Assembly (NCBI RefSeq): GCF_910592395.1
Contig: NC_088325.1
Span: 4,371,501 to 4,435,500, forward strand
Direction of reading: 5' to 3'
Length of the DNA stretch: 64,000 nucleotides
DNA from: Lineus longissimus
Lineage: Eukaryota > Nemertea > Pilidiophora > Heteronemertea > Lineidae
Part shown: positions 24,269-35,175 of the stretch, piece by piece
How positions within the stretch are numbered: the stretch's first letter is position 1
Layout of the letters: each line of letters starts with the position of its first letter
Notes under the pieces: generated by a model
Databases searched by the model: none
What the model was told of the DNA's origin: nothing
What the model saw: the letters and a program-made list of their open reading frames with translations, nothing else
Program-made: the position numbers and the translations under genes

Positions 24269-24289
24269 AAAGTAAGTCTAAAGGGTAGG

Positions 24290-24812
24290 TGTACGTGATG
24301 AGTACAATATAATTTAAAAAAGGAGAAAAAGGATAATTTAGATATTTATATCTTAATATACTCTGAACATACTAGTACATGCATGTGTGCATAGTAAAAA
24401 TGCACAGCATACATGTACAAAAAAAGGAGATACACTACATGCTGTGTGTAGACTATACAAGGTACAACATGTAGTGCATTTACTAGGGAAGGTGATATAA
24501 GTTGACTGATTAAAAAGTTTAGAAAAAGTAGTTGTAATTACCTATAATTTAATTGACTCTTAGAATCCCTGTGGCATACTTGTAGTAAGTACCACAGGGA
24601 GTTCTGGTTGTAAATTTGATGTGGAAATGGGGATATTTTAGGTTTTTGTAATTGACAATTTTGGAAATGTGTAATTCAAGATGGCTCCAGTCTGCAACTG
24701 AAGTCAACAGATGGCAGCACTAGAAAGTTTAGGAACAGGGATCATAGGTGTGAGCACATGTAGTGAAGCATAAATAATAGAGAGGTTTAGACAGATTGAC
24801 CAATCAGCAACA
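24290..24812 (-). repeat. BEL/Pao 3' LTR
   Basis: Runs TG...CA on the plus strand. The inner end matches 27658-27732 with one or two differences. The outer end abuts gtagg. It is AT-rich, with short internal direct repeats around acatgta. Confidence 0.75.
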
Positions 24813-25652
24813 TTGCCACCCCCTGACAGAGTAAAAAACTTCAATAGAACTAGGTGCAGCAAAAAGTTGAGTGTAAGATCAAATAGCTTGGCACAATATC
24901 TTTTAACTTTAAGTAAGAATTAACTCAATAATTAGAAAAATTAAGCAGGCCATTCTAAACGAACTGAAGTACTGAAAGTACAAAAAAGTGTCAACACCAT
25001 AATATATGGAGTGGACTATTGATATATAGATATAGATAGAATATTTCTCAAAGAAACATTCTTTGTAAAGTTTGCATGAGGCAGTTAAAGATAAATTACT
25101 TCAATGAAGCTCATGAGAAAAAATGATTTGTCTTCAGTTAAAGCTGGACTTGGTCAAAGCTCGCAGTTCATGCATGATTTCTGTTAAACCCATATAAATA
25201 AAGGCGTGAGATTGGCAAGAGTTTAATAAGTAGTTTTAAAGACTGGCAGTACAAAGCCGGAAAAATGTCTGAAATCAACCACGCTATAGATTGATATGGG
25301 TGTAACAAGAATCATGAATGAATTAACTATTTAGTATCAATGTCCTTGGATGTTCTCAACAACCAGTCACTACAGGTAAATTCCGTCTTCGTGAAAAGTT
25401 CTGATATTTGCATAAGCATGAATACTTCCGAGATTGAATCATTGAATCATTGAATCATTTTAGAAAACATGTAGATTCAGCAACAAACCATTGGGTCAGA
25501 GAGGTAGTTAGGATAGTCAAATTGACAAGAATTATCTGTTGATTAACTCAGATCCATAGCTAATGATGGAGAACACATAAATTAAACCAACTAAAGAATT
25601 TGACCTGACCCAAGGATTAATCACCAAATCTACATATTACCAAACACCACAG

Positions 25653-26219
25653 TCACAATGTTTTCGTTATATTCTCCTCAAGGATGCATAGTTTTGAGAC
25701 GGGTCGTACGTAGGTAGATTTGGACGTCTTCACCATTGCGGAACGGATTCTGCCATCACCTCCCGGGTTGGTTACGATGATTCTACCAAGTTCCCACTGG
25801 CCACGTGGTTGGTTGTCATCAGCGATCAGGACCAAATCACCTTCTTCGATGTTACGCTCTTCTCTCTGCCACTTGTTACGGACAGTTAAGGTGGGTAGGT
25901 ACTCATGGAGCCAGCGGCGACATATGTGATCGGCTACCACTTGGACTTGACGCCATCTTCTTCGGCTGTTGATCTCACGATTAACAACGACATATGGTGC
26001 AACAGCATTGACAGCCCTACCAATGAGGAAATGACTGGGCGTCAACGCTGTGAAATATGTTGGGTCACAGCTGTTATGGGTCAGCGGGCGGCTATTCAGG
26101 ACGGACTCGACTTCTACCAGTGACGTTCGCAGGACGGACTCAGCTAGGTTCATCTTCGGCAGGACAGCTTTCAACGCGGTCTTCACTGATCTCACCAGAC
26201 GCTCCCAAGCTCCCCCCAT
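25653..26219 (-). pseudogene. BEL/Pao pol: integrase C-terminal part
   Basis: Starts with the MGGAWERLVRSVK segment that carries the integrase Glu. It continues through LNSRPLTH and ends with a basic C-terminal domain (GDLVLIADDNQPRGQWELGR, the usual BEL/Pao end). It is followed by about 840 bp of non-coding sequence before the 3' LTR, including three ttgaatca units at 25432-25459. Confidence 0.85.
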
Positions 26220-26250
26220 GTGAGGACTGGCTGGAGGATTGAAATGCCAC

Positions 26251-27378
26251 TCAACACTCCCCTAGGGGAAGCAGATGTTCACAGACCTTGGATTGCTTCA
26301 GCTTCTCGAGACACTGCTTCAGCTCATGATCGGCTCCTTTGAAGTTGGTGCCATTGTCGCTATAGATGGACCTTGGATGGCCCCTTCTACCAATAAATCG
26401 CCGCAAGCACAGGATGAAATCATCGGTCTCCAACGAGTCGGCGAGTTCCAGGTGAACAGCTCTGGTACCTAGGCATGTGAATAGGCAACCCCATCTCTTG
26501 ACTGATGATCGACGCACCTTAACCATCATAGGTCCAAAGTTATCTAGACCGGTGTGATAGAAAGGTCCCGATATGACTGATAGCCGGCAATCTGGCAGAT
26601 CCGCCATTCTGGGAACGAATGGCTTAGCTCGATGTAATCGGCACAGCATGCAATTTCGGATGGTTTTCTTCGCAGAGATTCTAGCCCGGATTGGCCAGTA
26701 TGTTTGCCTCATTTCTGCAACTAGATGTTCTACTCCACAATGTGCCTTGGATCGATGTGTGTCTTCGAACAGAAGTGACGTCACAACATGGCTATCAGGC
26801 AGGATTATCTGGTGTTTTGCTTCAGTTGGTATGTTGGCCTTTTTCAATCGTCCACCTACTCTGAGGACTTGTAGGGTTTCATCATAGCATGGTGTCAGTG
26901 GTGCTAATTGGCTTTTCTCGCCAACTGCTTCTTGATTGACTAAGGCTCCAATTTCATCTGGAAACATCTCATGTTGGGCTGAACGGATCCAAAACTGCAC
27001 GGCTCCTTGATATTCGCTTACTGTGACTGTGACATCTCTGATGGGTTTCATTTTGAAGCGTGGGATCACTGAGACTAAGTTGCAGATTGCCCGATTCAGC
27101 CAAGCTGTCCTCATGATAAGTCTGTGCCATGATGAGTAGTGTAATGGATTAACTAGATGGGCCAAATCCATGACCTTCGGCGTCACACCGTTTCCATCAT
27201 TCTGCTCCACCGATTTGGTTGTGACAGCATTTATGACTTTCTTCACCTCCGGATCATTAGCAGCTACATCTTTCAATGGACTGTGGTCATCTAGTCGAGG
27301 CCAGGTATCTTCTTCTTGTCTCAGAAACGTTGGGTCTGTTTTCCACTGCTCATCCGCGCACAATGCTGCAGCCTTCAT
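26251..27378 (-). pseudogene. BEL/Pao pol: integrase zinc domain and catalytic core
   Basis: Contains the zinc-binding H..H..C..C module (about 26640-26770, ending CMLCRLHRAK) and the integrase core. The latter has GLDNFGPMMVK with the first Asp, TRAVHLELA, and YSDNGTNFKGA with the second Asp. A frameshift near 26251-26260 breaks the frame just before the catalytic Glu region, which resumes in 25653-26219. Confidence 0.88.
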
Positions 27379-27387
27379 ACCGCGTGA

Positions 27388-27594
27388 TCAGCAATCTGCA
27401 GGGTTCAGATGAGTTGGGATGTATCGCCACTGGTCTGAGTTGGTTGTTTCTAGGATCTCTGAGATTCTGTTAGCGACAAAGGACTTGAAGCGTTTCGTCA
27501 CATTTTTCAAGTATCTCAGGACAGTAGTTGAATCGGTCCAGTATATGGATGCTGTGATCGGTATGTGTAGCTCCTTCATTAGTGTAGTTCCCAA
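27388..27594 (-). pseudogene. BEL/Pao pol: RNase H end
   Basis: Encodes the region with YWTDSTTVLRYLKN and YIPTHLNPADC, typical of the BEL/Pao RNase H to integrase linker. An in-frame TGA at 27388-27390 separates it from the next piece, which continues in the same frame. Confidence 0.8.
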
Positions 27595-27657
27595 TCTGGA
27601 GGCTAGGAGTGCTCCTTGCAGTTCGAGTCTGGGGATTGAAAGTACACTAATGAAGGA

Positions 27658-27732
27658 GGGATCATAGGTGTGAGCACATGTAGTGAAGCATAAATAATAG
27701 AGAGGTTTAGACAGATTGACCAGTCAGCAACA
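27658..27732 (-). repeat. BEL/Pao 5' LTR, truncated
   Basis: Matches the last 75 bp (plus-strand sense) of 24290-24812. The junction with pol falls at a small inverted repeat: ctccttcattagtgta (about 27570) faces tacactaatgaaggag (about 27642), which may mark how the deletion arose. Confidence 0.7.
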
Positions 27733-27741
27733 GTAGGCATG

Positions 27742-28440
27742 ATTGTTTAGCGATTGTTCGGTGGAGACCGTCACATACCGTCATCTTTACTATGAAGTTC
27801 TGAATCTGACATAGGAGACAGTTGCAACACAACCTAGGCCTATGGAATGGGTGTAATTGTTGATTGTTCTTGTGGTGACCTTCATATCACGTCTTACATG
27901 TCCCATGGAGTTGTAACACGAACACGAAACAGTTACAGCAAAACCGTCCTATTTGTTTTGTGAGTATTTTGGCATCGATATAACACAATCACAGCAGATA
28001 CAAGCAGATACTGTCCTATTCCGCCTCAATACTATGGCGTTGTGACACTGACACAGGACAGTCTTAATCCAACCTAAGCCTAACGGATGGGAATTTATGA
28101 TTGGTTGTTTGTTCCTGAAGAGACAGTGACATTTCGTATTAACTATACAGTTGAGACCCTAAACAGTAAAGACTGAGTCTAAAGAGTGAGCATGACTCTT
28201 CAGTTATTATTCCTTAGGAGACCGTATCATCCCGTCTTTACCAAGGAGTTGTGACGACGACAGTCAGTAAAACGATAGCATCACTGCTGATTGTTCCTGA
28301 AAGACGGTCACATCTTTTCATTTCCTGAAAGTGGAGTTGTGACTCCACCAGGAGACTCTGATAGGAGATAATCACAGCATAACGAATGCCCAGGGGATGG
28401 CCATGATTGCTATTTTTTCCTGAAGAGACAGTTCTTTCTG
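27742..28440 (+). repeat. Cryptic tandem array, about 90-120 bp units
   Basis: A degenerate block of the form gattgttcctgaagagac-gtcacat-cgtcttta-c-atggagttgtgac-gacacagg-acagt recurs with starts near 27749, 27861, 28102, 28199, 28289 and 28405; a further unit near 27980 is more eroded. No coding capacity. It sits between the BEL element and a LINE end. Confidence 0.6.
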
Positions 28441-28991
28441 GCCTTTGGAACATTTGGCAGTCACTCCTCCACTTCCAGGTGTCAAATGTTGATATTTCTC
28501 TGTTTAATATGAGGTTAAAAGATATGTACCAACAGGAATGGCATTCCATATTGTATAATGATGTACGTAGGAACCCTGCACAGAAAAACAAACTCTGTCT
28601 TTACAGACAATTCAAATCATCTTTCACACATGAAAGTTATCTATCAATGATGCTACCGACCATTGATCGAATTCTTTTAACTAGATTTAGGATAAGTAAT
28701 CACAAATTAAAAATTGAGTCTGGCAGATACACGGGCTCCCCGGTTGCAGAAAGATTGTGCCCCCACTGCAATAAAGTTGAAACAGAGATTCATTTCTTGT
28801 TTGAATGTAATCTTTTCAACCATCAACGGTCCCGACTCAACTTACCTAACTGCAATCTTCCCAATGACTTAAAATTCATAAAAACAATGTCATCTACAGA
28901 TTTTCATGTCGTGTCATCATTGGGACATTTTATAACCAAAGCTTTCAAAATTAGGAACGTAAATGTTGAATACGTTCCTAAATATTTCTAG
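28407..28991 (+). pseudogene. C-terminal end of a non-LTR retrotransposon ORF2
   Basis: The 194-aa frame has the post-RT signature LTRFRISNHKL.IE.GR...P, followed by a zinc motif CPHC...EIHFLFEC, a known LINE C-terminal arrangement. Everything upstream (endonuclease and RT) is missing, so it is a 5'-truncated copy. The 3' UTR runs to an AATAAA near 29280 and a simple-repeat tail. The first 25 or so codons may belong to the preceding array. Confidence 0.75.
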
Positions 28992-29283
28992 TCCTGTAAA
29001 TAATCATAGCACTTACTACAATTTTTTGGTCTGTTTGAAATTACATGTACATGCAGTTGCCACATTATTTGTATGTTTACTGTCACTGTGTCTTCATAAT
29101 GCATATGTCTCTGTTTTCTTCAGAAAACTAGAGCGCCTTTAGACCTCTGATTAGCTGTGCTGTAACGATAGCAACGTGGGATTGTGGTTATATTGTAAAT
29201 TTATTGTTTTGATATTCTGATAGTAATGTACATTTGTATTTGTGTTTCGTGCCTTATATGCAAAGATTTTGTTTTGGCCAATA

Positions 29284-29382
29284 AATTTCATTTCATTTCG
29301 TTTCGTTTCGTTTCGTTTCGTTTCGTTTCGTTTCGTTTCATTTCATTTCATTTCATTCATTTCATTTCATTTCATTTCATTG
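29284..29382 (+). repeat. Pentamer microsatellite (TTTCA/TTTCG)n at LINE 3' end
   Basis: Begins immediately after ccaataaa and alternates from ttcatttcat to a block of ttcgt repeats and back. It reads as a LINE 3' tail expanded as a microsatellite. The 66- and 93-aa ORFs across it are artefacts. Confidence 0.8.
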
Positions 29383-30244
29383 CATGTTGTTCTCGGAGAG
29401 GTGCTGTCCGATTTCGATCTCCTTGAAGATGTGGGAGTCATGTGTGGCTCTAGGCCAGCGAGCTACCACATTTATAAGTTTCCCTGCAATAAGTTAAACA
29501 TATTGTTTAGTAGTTTTATATAAATATCCTTATAGAGATCCTTGGGCAGTGATAAGTACCACAGTCACACAAAGAATAGGATAGGGGCAAGATGAAGTTA
29601 CACACAGTGGTCAATACGGGTCTCTCCCATCTCACAGGACGTCAAACATATTCACCCTTGTATGAGGAATATATTTAGTGCTGAATCAAACATGACCCAG
29701 TGCACTAACTGTGTAAGTCTTCTGAAGGTGGACAATTTAATAGCTTCCTGCTCCTGCCCATAGTCCCTCTTTAAGTTTTTTTTGATTGAGCATTAGAATG
29801 ATAAGCATCGCAGGACCTATTCATAGATCAAGCTTTCATTAGATTTTTAGTTTAGATAAATATTATACAGAAATTGATAAAAAAATGTTTTTTGAATCAC
29901 ACTGTAGTTACGATTTTGAAAGATATGTCATCCCATATGCCAGGAAATTTGTGCTATCACACACTGTCATGACTGTCATGACTGTTCTGACAAACAAAAT
30001 CGCATGGTTTCTTTCCAAATTCATGATCTGGGAGAGTAGGTACGCAGTATATAAGTGGATGTCTGTTTACAAAGCGCTTTTCTGTGCGTTTGATGAGTTT
30101 TCAGGTGCCCAATATCCACAGAAATCATGAAATGAGCGAGTGTAGTGTAGGCGGTGACAGTCTATGTACATGATGTACATGATGTACATGTACATGATGT
30201 ACACAAGTCAGTCAGTGGTTAACATACACTCACACTCATTTCAC
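29383..30244. other. No gene recognised
   Basis: An 81-aa plus ORF (29885-30130) is unrecognised. A short tacatga array with inner palindromes lies at 30164-30203. Confidence 0.4.
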
Positions 30245-30915
30245 TTACTGCTGGGGAGTACAAGCAGTAGGCCTTTGTGTGCAACTTACCTCTCTGTGGT
30301 CACATATTCCCTGTGTGTTGATACTGTGGTACTGCCTACGGTTGACGAAGCAAGACTCGTAGGTCGGTTTATTAGGGCCTTCTCCATTTTCACGAAACCA
30401 CACTGGGGTTGATGGTGACTGTATCTTAATGTGGGTACCATCAACGCATCCGATGACTTCTGGAAACCCAGCCATTTCATAGAATCCTGTGTGAATTTTT
30501 CTGCACTCGTCCTGTTCTGTGGACCATTTGATAAAGTCATTTTTGATGCCAACCTGGGCATTACTAACTGCCACGACAATTTTGCTTGCTGTGCCCTTAT
30601 CGTATCCCTGTAAATCTCCAACGATTTGGAGAAAATACACTGAGGCGTAGAAGCGAAGGGCTAACATCACTTTCCTTTCAGCAGAGAGGCTTTTGTTTCG
30701 CCTGGTATAGGCCTCTCCAGTTTGTCGGCCCTTATCAAGTCAGTGATGTAAATAATACTTAGCCTGCTGAATCTATATCGTTTTCTTAACCCTTCATCAT
30801 CATATATATCCAAATCATTCTCTCTATGCCGGAAAGTTTTGGGTTTTTTCATCAAATTGGGAAACAGGAGCATTCTGTGTGCGGCCATTTTGTTTCTGAG
30901 AATGCCTGACAACAA
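30245..30915 (-). pseudogene. HARBI1-like transposase, frameshifted
   Basis: The N-terminal piece (30667-30915) has DIYDDEGLRKRYRFSR..I.YITDLI. The second piece (30245-30670) has ALRFYAS, then PEVIGCVDGTHIKIQSPS with the first catalytic Asp of the DDE_4 family, and HSINTQG. A one-base frameshift near 30690 splits them; the expected A-E-R-K-V-M-L-A-L continuation is visible in the other frame. The later Asp and Glu are missing because of the truncation. Confidence 0.88.
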
Positions 30916-31105
30916 GAGTTGTCAGTGGTTTTTTAGGTTTATCGGTGCTCAAAAGCACCGTTAAATATATGGTGGTTTTGTCGGCAGTTAGAGCTTGTCG
31001 GAGCTTCTAGTAACAACCCAAAACTGTCGGTGGTTAAAGTTATCGGTGGTGTGTCGGCAAACTATCCACCGACAAGAGATATCGGTGCTTTGAACAACCG
31101 GGCCC
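30245..31105 (-). mobile_element. PIF/Harbinger element, one end missing
   Basis: The right end (minus-strand 5' end) reads gggcccggttgttcaaagc, a terminus typical of Harbinger elements. It is followed by subterminal repeats of ccaccga, accgataa and gtcggtgg (30930-31095). The opposite terminus is not found near 30245, so the copy is truncated inside its transposase gene. Confidence 0.75.
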
Positions 31106-31450
31106 AGGATTTCCGGACAAGTAGATAAATTTCACCTTTGAAAATGAAAAGGTTAAAGTGCGGCCACGAAGGTTTGAAGGTTTAAGAAATCATGATCCGA
31201 ATGTGTCTGATGTTTGGCACTGTAACCACTTGCCTGCCACCGTGCTTCAAGGTGTCAAAAAATCACTGTCAAACTTTCGAACAATGAACAAAATTACAAA
31301 ATGCCAGTGTTTTCAAATACTTTTACAACCGTATAGCTTACTGACAGATTAGAGGTACCGACTGTTCCCATTTTAAAGTAAGAGGTCGAACTTGGTATTC
31401 CAACTGTGGAAGTTCGTATTTTGCTTTCAGCTGTTGAATACTCATCATCA
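31106..31450. other. No gene recognised
   Basis: Flanking sequence between the Harbinger terminus and a LINE end. Small ORFs on both strands look accidental. Confidence 0.4.
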
Positions 31451-31696
31451 TCATCGATCGACTGCGCAGCAGGCGGCCACAAGCTTCCTCCAACCAACCC
31501 TATCCTGGGCCAATTCCTCAATTTGTTTTAGGTTCAGCGGTCCTATGAGAGATTTGATATACGTCAGATAAGGCATTCTCTGGCGGCCAGGGCGTCTCCT
31601 GCCGTGCGTCGGTTGGTATAGTGCATACAATCTAGCTTGCTCATTGCTTGGCATCCGTAAAATGTGTCCCAGGAGCGTCAATTGGCGGAGGTGCAC
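31451..31696 (-). pseudogene. RTE-like ORF C-terminus, distal part
   Basis: Contains LGHILRMP, ARLYALY.PTHGRRRPGRQR and ELAQDR.GWRKLV.ACC, the usual end of RTE-type proteins. It would continue the frame from 33635-33832 if the nested LINE were absent, but with a frame change at the insertion site. Confidence 0.75.
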
Positions 31697-33649
31697 ACAA
31701 TGTATTACATACATACATACAAATAGCATTTATATAGCGCAAAATCCAATTAGAAAAATTGCTCAGCTGCGCTTAACAAAAACACTGTTCAAATAGTTTG
31801 GTTTTTAATCTTCTTTTGAACTCGCTGACGGTGGAGCTGTTGCGGGTGTTAGTGTCCAGCGAGTTCCATAATTTGCTGGCATAAACTGTAAAGCTTCTGC
31901 CACCAAATGTCTCAAGGCGATACCTGGGAGTCACCAACAACTCTTGGTTATCCGATCTCAGGGATCGCCCTGGGACATACGATGGCAGGATGTCCGAGAT
32001 ATATGATGGAGCCATGTTGTTTTTGGCTTTGAACACCATGAGTAAAACCTTGAAATCGATACGATATGGTATCGGAAGCCAGTGGAGAGTTCTCAAAACG
32101 GGTGTTATGTGCTCACGTAGTGGAGTCCTTGTAATTATTCTTGCTGCACGGCTCTGCACTAGTTGTAATTTGTGCAGGAGTTGCTCATTAACCCCAGCTA
32201 ACAAACTATTTCCGTAGTCCAAACGAGACATCACCAGTGAGTGCACTAGCTCTTTCGTTGCTGCAGTTGTAAGGAGCTTGCGAGCGCGACCAATATTGCG
32301 CAAGTGGTAAGTTGCAGATTTGACGATGTAGTTTATGTGTGATGCCATAGAAAGAGTTTGATCAAAATACACTCCGAGGTTCCGCACAGGGCCACTGGAC
32401 GGAGTGACCTGGACGCCAGCGACTACAAGTGATTTAACGTTCAGTGAATCGATTACTCTCTGTGAGCCAAAGAGTTCGATCTCTGTTTTAGAAGGATTTC
32501 CTTTGAGCTTGTTAACAGTAAGCCAGTCATGAATATCAACGAGACAGATCTCGAGGTCGATGATCCTTGAAGCGGCCTGAGTGACAGGAAGTGCTACATA
32601 CAACTGATTGTCATCCGCGTATCCGTGCCTAGGGGTGCCAAAACCATCGATAAGGGGACCAAGTGGCAGGATGTAGACCAGGAAAAGGATGGGGCCTAAT
32701 ACTGACCCCTGTGGTACGCCATAATTGAGTGTTTGAGGCGCTGATATCTTTCCGCTGATACACACATGTTGCGTCCTCCCCGCCAGATATGAACGAAACC
32801 ACTTTAGCGGGATACCGTCGATACCAAGGAGATTTTGTAGACGCGAGAGGAGAACTTCGTGGTCGACCGTGTCGAACGCGGCACTGAGATCTAGTAACAC
32901 TAATACAGCTGCACCATGTTTATCAACCATGTTGCGAATATCGTTCTGGACCCTCAGTAATGCCGATTCAGTACTATGCTTAGCCTTGTAGGCTGATTGG
33001 AAGGCATCGTGAAGGTTGTGAGTGTCCATGTACGTATTCAACCGGGCTGCAATAACACGTTCAAGTACCTTCGACAAAAAGGATAAGTTGCTAACTGGTC
33101 GATAGTTTTGTAAGATTTCAGGAACGAGTGACGGCTTTTTTAGTAGGGGTGACACTAGAGCAATTTTCATCTGCTCGGGCACGTCACCACTTTTCATCGA
33201 AGAATTGACAATGTCCCTTATCACCTCTACAACCTCGGGAAGCGTTGCTTTAATCATCCAGGTAGGAAGTGGATCCAACTGGCATGGTTTCGTGGGCGAT
33301 TTCTTCATAACACTGGAGAGTTCATCACAGGTGACAGGCTCAAAAACGGTAAACGAATGGTTCTTGGTGGCGAGTACTGCATTATCCACAACATCCTTGT
33401 CGACGGTAGGTAACCCCGAGCGGATTTTCTTCACTTTGTCATGAAAGAAGTTGGCAAACTTGTCAGCCAGTTCCCTTTGGTCCAAGTGCTGTGGAAGTTT
33501 TACTTCACGACTAGTGTGGAGAATGTTCTGAAAGAGTTTTTGCCTCTCTCTCAGGTTACCGTCCGCCTCTTCAATCCGCCTGTTGAAGTAAGCGGATTTA
33601 GTGGAGTCGATCAACATGTTGAAGATGTTACGTGTTACGTTATTAGGGG
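31697..33649 (-). mobile_element. L2/CR1-like LINE nested in the RTE-like LINE
   Basis: A 5'-truncated insertion ending with a gcgctatataaatgctattt segment and a tgta repeat tail, as in L2-type LINEs. gtgcacc flanks both sides. It interrupts the RTE-like ORF at about its last quarter. Confidence 0.8.
31773..33649 (-). CDS. L2/CR1-like ORF2, RT and C-terminal region, 5' truncated
   Basis: A single long open frame; its first two dozen codons lie in the host LINE, so its apparent start is not native. RT motifs are intact: QNYRPVSNLSFLSKVLERV, LLDLSAAFDTVDH (first Asp), GVPQGSVLGPILFL and HGYADDNQLY (catalytic Asp pair). The C-terminal L2 signature is LDYGNSLLAG, RAARIITRTP, HITPVLRTLHWLPIPYR and LWNSLD. 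The apurinic endonuclease is lost, so it cannot be autonomous. The uninterrupted frame over about 625 codons suggests a fairly recent insertion. Confidence 0.88.
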
Positions 33650-33853
33650 GGTGCACTTCACCAGTGAGTACACTGTTGTATTTGATACATGGTCGGTCCG
33701 CTTGATATTTAACATGATCCTGTAGCATGATGTTGCAAACGCATTGATGTTGTTTTCCATGTGTTTGGTAATCACCCAGGACTCACATCCGTATAACAGT
33801 ACGGTGAGGCAGGTGGTAGTGAAGAGGCGCACTTTTGTACTGATCGATATGGT

Positions 33854-34720
33854 TTAACTTCTCCAGAGTTTCTCGAGCTTCCAGAAGGCAGACCAGGCGA
33901 GGGCTTGTCTTCTCTTCAGGTCAGCTGCACTTGAGTCCATCATGGAGCCCAGATACTTGAAGTCAGTCACATGCTGTATGGGTTCTCCATATACTTTTAG
34001 TGGTGTACTTGTATCGCAGTGGCGTGTCATATACTCTGTTTTTGGGACGTTTATCATCAATCCGATGTCTTTGGCACTGTCCGTCGTTCTGTCGATCTGA
34101 TGCTGTGCGTGTGGTGTTATAGACTCCAAGAGTGCGATATCATCTGCAAAGTCCAGATCATTGAGCCGCCTTGCAGGATATCGCCTAGAAGGGCGGGGAT
34201 GAGTTACAACTCCACTGTCACCACCTAAGGTGGCCTTTTGCAGCAGGTAGTCTACCAAGATGATGAATAGGAATGGAGCAAGAGCATCACCCTGGAGCAC
34301 TCCGGTCGTGACACCAAAGGTTTCCGAGATGTCACCATTGACTGTTACAGCGCTTTGGGAGTCTGTGTACAGGACCTTTATGGCGTCCACTAACTTCTTC
34401 GGGATTCCATAGCTGCGCAGGATGGCAAACATAGCAGTCCTGTTGATGGAGTCAAAGGCCTTCCTAAAGTCAATGAAAGTGACATTCAGTGGGAGTTGTT
34501 GGTCCTGGAAGCCCTCCATAATCCTTCGTAGGGTATGTGTCTGCTGGATACAGCTTCTTCCCCTCCGGAAGCCAGCCTGGTTATTTCTCAGGAGTGGATC
34601 GACTTGATCACGGATTCTATTGAAAAGAATCTTGTTGTAGACCTTGAATACTATCATTCCTAATTTCCATATGTACAAGCTCTTCGCATATACTTTTTTA
34701 TCGCAGCATCTGGATATCAC
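33854..34720 (-). pseudogene. RTE-like reverse transcriptase
   Basis: The 288-aa frame contains LLRNNQAGFRRGRSC, then FIDFRKAFDSI with the first catalytic Asp, GVLQGDALAPFLFII, and LDFADDIALLE with the F-A-D-D catalytic box. KAFDSI and ADD are intact, but the N-terminal endonuclease is missing and the frame closes at 33854 before the thumb continues in another frame (33635-33832). A dead fragment. Confidence 0.85.
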
Positions 34721-34735
34721 TCGTTCGATGTATGG

Positions 34736-34984
34736 GCCTTCGAAACAAAACTTTATAAGATAAAACGTCCAAAAACAAATCGATCTCTATCATTCCTATA
34801 TATTATCGATTTTTGAGGAAAATCATGGGTTACATTGAATTCCCACAGCATATTTTAATGTCAACTCTAATTTTGTCAAGCAGTATCTTTGGTGTATTTT
34901 TGAACTGAAGGTTGGGCACAAAACAGCTATTTGCTTTTCCATAACGCGCCCCCTAGAGATTTCAAGGTAAATCGTTAATCCCAC
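34736..34984. other. No gene recognised
   Basis: AT-rich spacer between the LINE and repeat C. Confidence 0.35.
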
Positions 34985-35175
34985 CAAATGCGATCGAGTT
35001 TTCTCGTAAAATGTCGTTTTAAGGTCGAGTTTCGAAACTCGAAAAACTACGAGAATCTCTAGCCGCAGGGAGTCTAAGGCGATTAGAAACCTCTACTGAT
35101 TTACGAAAGATTTCGATGCTGAAACAGAATACGATCGAAATACGAGACAAACACGAGATCTGGGGTTCGTAGTAT
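34985..35175 (-). repeat. Dispersed repeat C, copy 2
   Basis: Inverted relative of 21190-21430. Shared words include gaatacgatcgaaatacgag and cgatgctga. Both copies adjoin the 5' side of a LINE fragment, which may be coincidence. Confidence 0.6.

Larger units (their letters stand above)
24290..27732 (-). mobile_element. BEL/Pao LTR retrotransposon, internally deleted
   Basis: It is flanked by the 5-bp duplication gtagg (24285-24289 and 27733-27737). In element orientation (minus strand) the 5' LTR retains only its first 75 bp (about 27658-27732). It then jumps into the RNase H/integrase part of pol, and ends with a full 523-bp 3' LTR (24290-24812) preceded by a purine-rich tract. Gag, protease and RT are deleted. 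Pol carries an in-frame stop and a frameshift, so the copy is dead. Confidence 0.85.
31451..34735 (-). mobile_element. RTE-like non-LTR retrotransposon, split by a second LINE
   Basis: RT-bearing sequence (33650-34735) and its C-terminal continuation (31451-31696) are separated by an L2-like LINE. Both sides of the insert carry gtgcacc (minus strand; 33650-33656 and 31690-31696), a likely target duplication. The element is 5' truncated near 34735. Confidence 0.75.

Noticed and set aside
29226-29523. ORFs encoding FRFVSF repeats
   Set aside because: They simply translate the TTTCG/TTTCA microsatellite.
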